Source: Paenibacillus sp. 1_12
Lineage (GTDB): Bacteria; Bacillota; Bacilli; Paenibacillales; NBRC-103111
Length of the DNA: 64,000 nucleotides
Assembly: GCF_900114475.1 (NCBI RefSeq)
Contig: NZ_FOTE01000002.1
Location: 744,001-808,000, forward strand
Reading direction: 5' to 3'
A program made the translations under genes and the position numbers. Under the pieces are notes generated by a model. It was given only the letters and a program-made list of their open reading frames with translations, did not search any database and was not told the DNA's origin. This document shows positions 58,054 to 64,000 of this stretch, one piece after another. Within the stretch, counting starts at the first letter, position 1, and every line of letters begins with the position of its first letter.

Positions 58054-59439
58054 TTAAGACACTTCGGAACGTCCGACTTTGTCTGGTTGCTTCGATAACT
58101 TAACTCCCTGCTCCCGATAAGCCCAGTCCAAAAGCTGCACCGTGTGGAGGATTTGTTCGGATCGGTCATGACGCACAACGCCGACCATAAATTGCATCAT
58201 GCAGCCCGGATTTCCCATAACCACAGCATCGCAGCCGCTTGGAAGGTCGGCCATTTTACGATCAAGCAGCTCTCCGGCCATCTCCGGATGCGTCAGATTG
58301 TAGATTCCGGCACTTCCGCAGCAGCGGTCAGAATCCGGCAGCGGAACGAGCTTGATGCCCGAAACGGATTCAAGCAGTCTCCGAGGCTCTACGCGAATAC
58401 CCTGAGCATGGGCCAGATGACAAGCGTCGTGATAAGTGATGGTCATATCAAGCTCGCCCTTTGGCGGAATTAATCCAAGTTTGTCGAGGAAACTAGATAC
58501 GTCAATAGTCTTTTCAGCAAAAAGGTGTGCCTTTCCCGCGTATTCCGGGTCCGATTTTAACAATTCTCCATATTCCTTCAAGGTGGACCCGCATCCTGCG
58601 GCGTTAATAATAACCGCGTCGATTTCCTCGGATAGGAAAGTATCAATGTTTTGCTTGGCCAACTGCTTAGCCATATCTCTGTCACCGGCATGTACGTGCA
58701 AAGCACCGCAGCAGGACTGGTTCTGGGGAATCCAGACCTCGCAGCCGTTATGACGAAGCACGTTGATGGTCGCTTCATTAATATCCGCGAATACTGCATC
58801 CATCACACAACCGGTAAGCACTGCGACTCTCGCTCTCTTAGTTCCGATTGGAGCCAGCAGTTCTTCGACTCTTCCCAAAACAGGCTTGGCTTTTAGATCA
58901 GGAAGCGCGCGTTCCATTTCCTGCAGATGCTTAGGTAGGATACGGAGCAGACTGGTCCCTCTTGCCAAATACCTTAGACCTGAACGTTGATAGAACCTCG
59001 TAAGGAATGATAGTATCCTCATTCTGGAGGCATAAGGAAAAAGTCCGCGTAAAAAGAGCTTGTTGATGAATCCCGAAAAGCCGGAGGGTGGGTCCGCTTT
59101 GTAAAGCTGTCCGCGTGCTTCCTCTACCAATGCGCCTACTTGTACACCCGATGGGCATGCCGTTTCACAAGCGCGGCAATCCAGGCAAGTATTGACAGGG
59201 TCTGCGAAAAAATCATTCAATTCCAGCTTCCCCTCCGCGACCGACTTGATCAAATATACTCTTCCGCGCGGCGAGTGGGCTTCGAGCCCCGTCTGCTGGT
59301 AAGTCGGACAAGCTTCCAGGCACATTCCGCAATGTACGCATTCGGAAAATTTGGCGGGATCCGGTGAGTCTTCCCAAACATAATTCGATTTCGGAAACAT
59401 TATTTTTTCCGGGGTTATGGTTTTCGAGTGGTTTGACAT
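58054..59439 (-). CDS. glcF: Glycolate oxidase iron-sulfur subunit GlcF
   Basis: 461 residues. Two 4Fe-4S motifs: CVHCGMCLEACPTYQ (about 35-49) and CLDCRACETACPSG (about 87-100). Two CCG-type cysteine-rich domains follow (QSCCGALHVHAGD; DRCCGSAGIYNLTHPE, with CMMQF). It is the electron-transfer partner of GlcD/GlcE at the membrane. One base separates it from the upstream glcE stop. Confidence 0.93.
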   Translation of the reverse strand: MSNHSKTITPEKIMFPKSNYVWEDSPDPAKFSECVHCGMCLEACPTYQQTGLEAHSPRGRVYLIKSVAEGKLELNDFFADPVNTCLDCRACETACPSGVQVGALVEEARGQLYKADPPSGFSGFINKLFLRGLFPYASRMRILSFLTRFYQRSGLRYLARGTSLLRILPKHLQEMERALPDLKAKPVLGRVEELLAPIGTKRARVAVLTGCVMDAVFADINEATINVLRHNGCEVWIPQNQSCCGALHVHAGDRDMAKQLAKQNIDTFLSEEIDAVIINAAGCGSTLKEYGELLKSDPEYAGKAHLFAEKTIDVSSFLDKLGLIPPKGELDMTITYHDACHLAHAQGIRVEPRRLLESVSGIKLVPLPDSDRCCGSAGIYNLTHPEMAGELLDRKMADLPSGCDAVVMGNPGCMMQFMVGVVRHDRSEQILHTVQLLDWAYREQGVKLSKQPDKVGRSEVS

Positions 59440-59440
59440 G

Positions 59441-60811
59441 TTATAATCCTCCCATAATTCGGCTAGGATTTAGTATTTCATTCGGATCGATTGTCATCTT
59501 GATCCCTCGCATAATTTTTTGATCAGCGGTAGTCTCGTCCCAAATTGACATCTGATTGCGAATCGAACCGGGAGCGAAGTCTACAACAGTCCTCACACCA
59601 ATATTTCTCATATCGCTTTGCATATTACGGATCCAAGTGGTGAGGCTCCTGTAAAGGTCTGCTTTATCTTCTCCTGCCGTTTTTACCGTCGCCCTAGCGA
59701 TTCCACTTAAAGCTCCGCCACTAAATTTCAAGGATAAACCATACTGTGCAGCCCTCGCTTCGGCGGCCTCATACATCGCCTGCACATCGGTAAGCTTGCC
59801 CATCATCTTCATTGAGACTACCGATTCGCCGTCTTCCATAAGGTTAGAATTAGGCAGGATGTTCCGTAACACAGAAAGTGCGGACTCAAATTCCTCGGCT
59901 CCGCGAAGCTCTGACATTACCGTAGCCCCTAACTCCTGACATAGCTGCTGAACATGGCGAAATTGCTCATCAACCGAAGGCCATACATCAGCAAATCCAA
60001 GAAGGACGGCAGGTCCCTGCGTTTCGATTCCGATTAATTTGACGGTCTCTTTGTTCACCCATTCAAATACACATGGCTCAAGATGAGAATCCAACAGTAT
60101 ATTCTGGAAGGTTCGCAGCGTCTCGACATGGGCATTCCCTATAATCATCAGACACTGTCCCGCCGGAATAGGCCTGATTTTAAAAGTAAATTCGGTATGT
60201 ACACCCAATGTACCCATTGATCCGATAAAGAGCTTATTCATATCGTAGCCTGCGACATTTTTCACTACCTTAGCTCCTGTACGGATGACTTGGCCATTCG
60301 GATAAACAATCCGGGAAGCGATGAGAAAATCACGAACGGAGCCATAACCGGCCCGACGGGGTCCCGAAGCACCGGAATTAACGATGCCTCCAATCGTCGA
60401 TTGATCGTCCCATGCTGCATCCAACGGTAAAAACTGTCCGGCTGCTTTCAACGTCGCCTGTAGTTCCCGCAGAGTGGTGCCGGCAAGGACAGTAACCATT
60501 AAGTCGCCGGCTGAATGCTCCAGCACACCGGACATGGCTTTCAGGGAGAGCACCAAATCAATCGATTTAGCGGATTGACCATACGCATCTTTCGTGCCTC
60601 CTCCTTGAGGAGCAACCGATAACCGGTGCTCATCAGCAAAGCAAAGTATTTCAGCAACCTGCTTTTCGTTTTCTGGCAGCGCTTTCAGACGAGCGTTTAT
60701 ACGGTATTCCGAACGGTTACTGTCACCCGGTAAGATATTATTTCCACCGACTATCCGTTTCAAAGTTGAACTGATTTGTCCGTTTTCCAACTTAGCTTTG
60801 GTGCTATCCAT
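59441..60811 (-). CDS. glcE: Glycolate oxidase FAD-binding subunit GlcE
   Basis: 456 residues from ATG 60811, which has GGAGGG nine bases upstream; the frame is open to 60943 but overlaps the upstream gene. FAD-binding region SVAPQGGGTKDAYGQSAKSI, GGIVNSGASGPRRAGYGSVR and GAKVVKNVAGYDMNKLFIGS. It matches GlcE, the second flavin-binding subunit of the glycolate oxidase complex. All three subunits are present, so the complex could be functional. Confidence 0.92.
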   Translation of the reverse strand: MDSTKAKLENGQISSTLKRIVGGNNILPGDSNRSEYRINARLKALPENEKQVAEILCFADEHRLSVAPQGGGTKDAYGQSAKSIDLVLSLKAMSGVLEHSAGDLMVTVLAGTTLRELQATLKAAGQFLPLDAAWDDQSTIGGIVNSGASGPRRAGYGSVRDFLIASRIVYPNGQVIRTGAKVVKNVAGYDMNKLFIGSMGTLGVHTEFTFKIRPIPAGQCLMIIGNAHVETLRTFQNILLDSHLEPCVFEWVNKETVKLIGIETQGPAVLLGFADVWPSVDEQFRHVQQLCQELGATVMSELRGAEEFESALSVLRNILPNSNLMEDGESVVSMKMMGKLTDVQAMYEAAEARAAQYGLSLKFSGGALSGIARATVKTAGEDKADLYRSLTTWIRNMQSDMRNIGVRTVVDFAPGSIRNQMSIWDETTADQKIMRGIKMTIDPNEILNPSRIMGGL

Positions 60812-60866
60812 TTGATAACCCTCCAAGTGCTTTTCAGATAAGTATTCCCTTAATAATGAGCATTCG

Positions 60867-61754
60867 TCAGCAATTGGGCCAAATCGTCTGATTGAGCTGC
60901 AAAATCCTCCAAGCTTCGAGGAGGGTACGTTTTCCGTTTGCAATTACAGAATGCGGGGATTCGTAGTCCATCGTTTTTACATTTAAAGAAAGCACACCTT
61001 GATTGCCTTCCCCTATGTAATCGAATTTATAAAGATTCCGTAAAAAATGCAACAGCTGGTCTGCATGAACAGCAGTGAACTGATTTCTTTGATGTGGCGT
61101 CTTACCCATTAATTGATTGTATCGACCTATCTTGCAGCAGTTTCCCATTCGGGAGTAGAGCAAATGTTTTTTTATATATTTCATATTCTTATCATTCATC
61201 TCGTAATTGACTGGTAGATGATCTAGATCGATCAAAAAACCAAATTGATCTTGCTCTATTCTAGGAAATTTTCCGGTAACACTATGAGACACTGTTGAAA
61301 AAGGAGGCCGATAAGCTACCTTCATAGTTCCTTTCAAAGCTGCATGACGATAGATTTCTTTAAAAGATTCATTTAAAGCTCGGACAGCGTGTTCATGAAA
61401 AAAGGCTTCAGAAATAAAATCATCCGAAATAGTAAATATTTCAGCATTCATCTCATAAGCCTCGTCAACTGCTTCTTTTATCATTTGTATGGCTGAATGC
61501 CTTTCGTGTTCAATAACACTCCCTAGATTGAGCGGTTTTGTTAATCGTTGCGGTATAGCATTAAAACAAACCATCATTCCGCCGCTCAACAAAGTTTGCT
61601 TGACTTCCGTCCGTTCGTTTGAATCATGAATGGATGTAATTTCTATTGCATCAAAGAAATGGTCACTCACGATGTCCGTTATCGATTCCAAAGTGCCTCC
61701 GGATTTCGAACCTGCTAAAGGAAATGCCGTATGATGAACAATTCCAATTTTCAT
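60867..61754 (-). CDS. TIM-barrel protein, xylose-isomerase-like (AP endonuclease 2 family)
   Basis: About 295 residues from ATG 61754; an in-frame TTG at 61778 is the alternative start. The first strand MKIGIVHHTAFPLAG and metal-site-like segments (IFTISDDFISEAFFHEH; GFLIDLDHLPVNYEM) suggest a sugar isomerase or epimerase-like barrel. It precedes glcE by about 55 bases and is probably in the same transcript. It may supply or process a C2-C3 hydroxyacid precursor. The conserved Glu/His set of hydroxypyruvate isomerase is not obvious, so its activity is uncertain. Confidence 0.6.
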   Translation of the reverse strand: MKIGIVHHTAFPLAGSKSGGTLESITDIVSDHFFDAIEITSIHDSNERTEVKQTLLSGGMMVCFNAIPQRLTKPLNLGSVIEHERHSAIQMIKEAVDEAYEMNAEIFTISDDFISEAFFHEHAVRALNESFKEIYRHAALKGTMKVAYRPPFSTVSHSVTGKFPRIEQDQFGFLIDLDHLPVNYEMNDKNMKYIKKHLLYSRMGNCCKIGRYNQLMGKTPHQRNQFTAVHADQLLHFLRNLYKFDYIGEGNQGVLSLNVKTMDYESPHSVIANGKRTLLEAWRILQLNQTIWPNC

Positions 61755-61924
61755 ATAAAGATGAATGTCCTCTTTCAATTTGCAACAACTCCTGAAAGTA
61801 ATACTGGCATTTTTTCCGCTGCGGGAGCAAGCTTAAAATCTCCAATGGATTACTTACAATTCCAACATGATAATCGATTATATTTTCATTGTCCCTCTTT
61901 TTATTATTAGGTATCGCCCTCTTT

Positions 61925-61942
61925 TGTTCATTATTATGAACA
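61925..61942. promoter_or_regulatory. Perfect dyad upstream of the TIM-barrel / glc operon
   Basis: TGTTCAT-TATT-ATGAACA, with 7-base arms, 171 bases upstream of the first gene. A third TGTTCA lies nearby at 61944-61949. It resembles a binding site for a dimeric regulator, for example of the GntR type. No regulator gene is adjacent in the window. Confidence 0.5.
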
Positions 61943-61999
61943 TTGTTCAATATGGGATATTAAGAATATATTCCCATAATGATAAGATTATGTCAATGT

Positions 62000-62059
62000 A
62001 AAAAAGTGTACCCGACTGCCGATTGTTGAAATTCAACAACATCATGTGGTCGGATACAC
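62000..62059 (-). terminator. Terminator of the GHL6-like gene
   Basis: GTGTATCCGAC/GTCGGGTACAC on the minus strand (arms 62049-62059 and 62006-62016), with an inner TTGAA/TTCAA stem. A T-run of about six follows. Confidence 0.75.
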
Positions 62060-62072
62060 CCTACCTTATGGG

Positions 62073-64000
62073 TTAGAGCGAAATCTTAATCGCATCGAAC
62101 AATCCCAGCTTGCTTAGCTTAATCGTAAGCTGGCCATCGCGGTATTCATGCTCACAATCGCTTCCGTTAATTAAGCTTACAACGGATTGTGGGGCCTCGG
62201 CAGCCGGAAAGGTCACTTCTAGATCAGAAAGTGTAACCGGTTCATAAAAGGTAGCCCCGAAATGCCCGGTTCCATTCACCAGATGAAGCAGTGTGGAGTT
62301 ACGGCCCTTCTGTTCAAACAACGTAGCCTCGACCATCGGCGGGAGATTTCCTTGAATAGGCTTTAATCCAGCCACATGCTCAAGTAGATCAGCCACGAAT
62401 TCAATAGTATTCGTATAGCCTTGTCTATGGAACAGCTCACCCGGTTTCCACGGAATAAATATGCCGAGCCCCTTGCCGTATGCACTTACAGTAAACCCGG
62501 GATGATCGGTAACCTGAGTATAGTAGCAGCGCTCCGGTGGTCCGAACATATGAGGTGGAATCATTTTAAAGAAGGCTTCCGTCTGATCGTTGTACTCAGC
62601 GAATACGTAATGACTGTCCAAATAAATCAGATCACTGACCGGGAAGCGTGTAAATTGGTCTTTATGATCCACTTTGAAATATACCGAACGATTGTCCTCA
62701 CGCACGGAGCTAATTTTATCAATGCCTAAGCTTTTTAACGGCGGAGTATTTCTGGCAATATAAGCTTCATTGGTGAAGCCACTGCGACATACCGAAATAA
62801 CGACTCCCCCTGCGTGTGTGAACGCATCCAATCTAGCGGTAAATTCATCGCTAAGCGGCTGGTAATCGGGAACAATAATCGCCTTATATTTATCCCAAGA
62901 AAGATTCAATGCATTCTGAACGACTAAGGTATCGAAAACATAATGATTTTCCGTCAAGAAGCGGAACCAGCCACGGTATTCGGCTTGATTGGCTGAAGGC
63001 CCGTTCAATAAAGCAATCGTTGAATTGGAGCTGATATTCAGGTACTCCTCGCCATGCTCCGCGTGATAATGGAAGATTTCCTTGATCCCTTCATACCCGG
63101 ATTTATCCTCTTTATTATCAAGACGTCCCATTATGTAGTAATCCAGACCTCCTCCATTCGCAAGATTTTGAGCCAAACGCAGCTTCTGCTGGAACGGTGA
63201 AACCGAAACATGCCTATGATAATAGTCGGGGAAATCGACCGTTGTGTTACTGGATACCATCTCAGGATAAGAACTTACCGCCCATTTGGTATTGTCGGAT
63301 GCGCTATACTGCCAATGAGGCAGCGGACGATCCAAGGCCGTGTTGGACTCCTGCCGAATCATGCCCTCCTTTAATTCAAAATTATTGGCGATGCATATAT
63401 CGGGACGTACCCCTAGAATCACCTGATGCATTTTAACCGCATAATCCTTCAGCGTTTTTTGTTTAAAGATCATATATTTTTGAAACAGCGGATCACTTGC
63501 ATCCTCAACCTTTGGTAGCGGAGCGTCGAACATCTCGGCAAATCCCCGTTTGCAGCTGTCGCAGTGGCATATGCCATAATACCGGTAGCTGTAATCCTTT
63601 ACTTGGTATCCGCCCATGTTAAAGAAGATACCGTCAAAATCGTGTGTCGTTATCGCTTCTTTAATTATTTGTGGAGCATAATGCTGTTGGTAATCTCCGT
63701 TCAAGCAAACGTGTACATCGCCGTTATAATCAATAATCTCACCCTTCTGACTGACATAGGCCCATTCGGGATGAGTTTCATAGATCGGCCGACGGACCTT
63801 GGAAAAGTCGGTTCTGGCAAAAACTTTAATATCTGCTTTATGGCAAGCGGCAATAATATCCTTCAAGCTGTCACCCGTTAAATATGGACTTTGAAAATGA
63901 AACGGCAGACTCGTCGGATAGCTGGCAATAATGCCTGCTGCATTGATCATCACAACATTAGCTTTGAATTCCTGTAGATCTGCAACAAATTGCTCGGCGT
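62073..64000 (-). CDS. Glycosyl-hydrolase-like protein (GHL6 plus beta-galactosidase trimerisation domain), 5' end cut
   Basis: The frame is open from 62073 to the window edge; residues before the ATG at 63953 (AEQFVADLQEFKANVVMINA) continue the barrel, so the gene starts beyond 64000. The TIM-barrel part has DIIAACHKADIKVFARTDFS, ETHPEWAYV, FDGIFFNMGGYQV and a Cys cluster CHCDSCKRGF. A beta-galactosidase trimerisation-like Rossmann domain follows (YKAIIVPDYQPLSDEFTARL). This is the layout of hypothetical glycosyl hydrolase family 6 proteins. The substrate is unknown; no secretion signal is visible in the available part. Confidence 0.8.
   Translation of the reverse strand, partial: AEQFVADLQEFKANVVMINAAGIIASYPTSLPFHFQSPYLTGDSLKDIIAACHKADIKVFARTDFSKVRRPIYETHPEWAYVSQKGEIIDYNGDVHVCLNGDYQQHYAPQIIKEAITTHDFDGIFFNMGGYQVKDYSYRYYGICHCDSCKRGFAEMFDAPLPKVEDASDPLFQKYMIFKQKTLKDYAVKMHQVILGVRPDICIANNFELKEGMIRQESNTALDRPLPHWQYSASDNTKWAVSSYPEMVSSNTTVDFPDYYHRHVSVSPFQQKLRLAQNLANGGGLDYYIMGRLDNKEDKSGYEGIKEIFHYHAEHGEEYLNISSNSTIALLNGPSANQAEYRGWFRFLTENHYVFDTLVVQNALNLSWDKYKAIIVPDYQPLSDEFTARLDAFTHAGGVVISVCRSGFTNEAYIARNTPPLKSLGIDKISSVREDNRSVYFKVDHKDQFTRFPVSDLIYLDSHYVFAEYNDQTEAFFKMIPPHMFGPPERCYYTQVTDHPGFTVSAYGKGLGIFIPWKPGELFHRQGYTNTIEFVADLLEHVAGLKPIQGNLPPMVEATLFEQKGRNSTLLHLVNGTGHFGATFYEPVTLSDLEVTFPAAEAPQSVVSLINGSDCEHEYRDGQLTIKLSKLGLFDAIKISL

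Noticed and set aside
61663-61950. 95-codon minus ORF overlapping the start of the TIM-barrel gene
   Set aside because: It is in a different frame over the real gene start and contains the regulatory dyad; no family match or ribosome site.

Overview
The window looks like the chromosome of a Gram-positive, spore-former-type bacterium, most likely Paenibacillus or a close relative. The signs are strong AGGAGG-type ribosome sites with occasional TTG and GTG starts, ATPase-less sugar ABC importers of the Lpl type, YesM/YesN-like two-component pairs, membrane-bound AraC regulators, and a remnant of a cadherin-like surface protein. No tRNA, rRNA, CRISPR array, phage or intact insertion sequence is visible.

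Left part (1-23975, almost all minus strand) is a carbohydrate-use region. It starts with the truncated end of a membrane AraC regulator, then a GH2 beta-galactosidase, a secreted GH28 beta-helix enzyme with a broken lectin tail, and a GH4 alpha-galactosidase divergent from an AraC regulator. A ten-gene minus-strand cluster (23762 down to 10245) follows: two sugar permeases, a solute-binding lipoprotein, a response regulator and sensor kinase, a GH67/GH20-like hydrolase, a broken aldo/keto reductase, a Gfo/Idh/MocA oxidoreductase, a DUF6807 (PmoA-like) protein, and an intact second copy of the same reductase. The promoter of this cluster and that of the beta-galactosidase share a 33-bp block (32 of 33 bases identical) with the -10 at the same distance, so the two units are probably one regulon.

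24243-31317 is an eight-gene minus-strand operon combining a polar amino acid ABC importer with an LLM flavin monooxygenase, a metallo-beta-lactamase-fold hydrolase, an aminotransferase and a YciI protein. It resembles Bacillus sulfur-compound scavenging operons but has a different enzyme set. 31678-34383 is a BlaI/BlaR1-type regulator-protease pair with twin operators, followed by a decapitated OmdA/YdeI-like gene. 34915-39168 is a second sugar ABC importer with its LacI regulator and three matching operators.

39368-43000 contains an alpha/beta hydrolase, a nitroreductase behind a hairpin-bearing leader, a Nudix hydrolase, and copies of a 203-bp MITE-like repeat. 43102-46994 is a plus-strand operon of a two-piece PEP-synthase/rifampin-phosphotransferase-like enzyme and an MFS exporter. 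47418-52664 holds a 51-residue protein, a small cytochrome-oxidase-like membrane protein, and a large hybrid sensor kinase with a SARP-type response regulator. 52820-56542 contains the lemA-htpX pair, a DUF421 protein and several gene remnants. 56599-61778 is a glycolate oxidase-like operon (glcE-glcF-glcD) behind a TIM-barrel gene, and the window ends in a partial glycosyl-hydrolase-like gene.

Gene decay is a recurring theme: a nonsense-mutated reductase, a deleted prolyl hydroxylase, a decapitated OmdA gene, a detached CBM13 tail and a surface-protein fragment. The strongest candidates for new biology are the DUF6807/Gfo-Idh/AKR/GH catabolic cluster, the split PEP-utilising enzyme with its exporter, and the apparently degenerate middle module of the hybrid kinase. 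All functional assignments rest on sequence reading and family knowledge; no database search was run.
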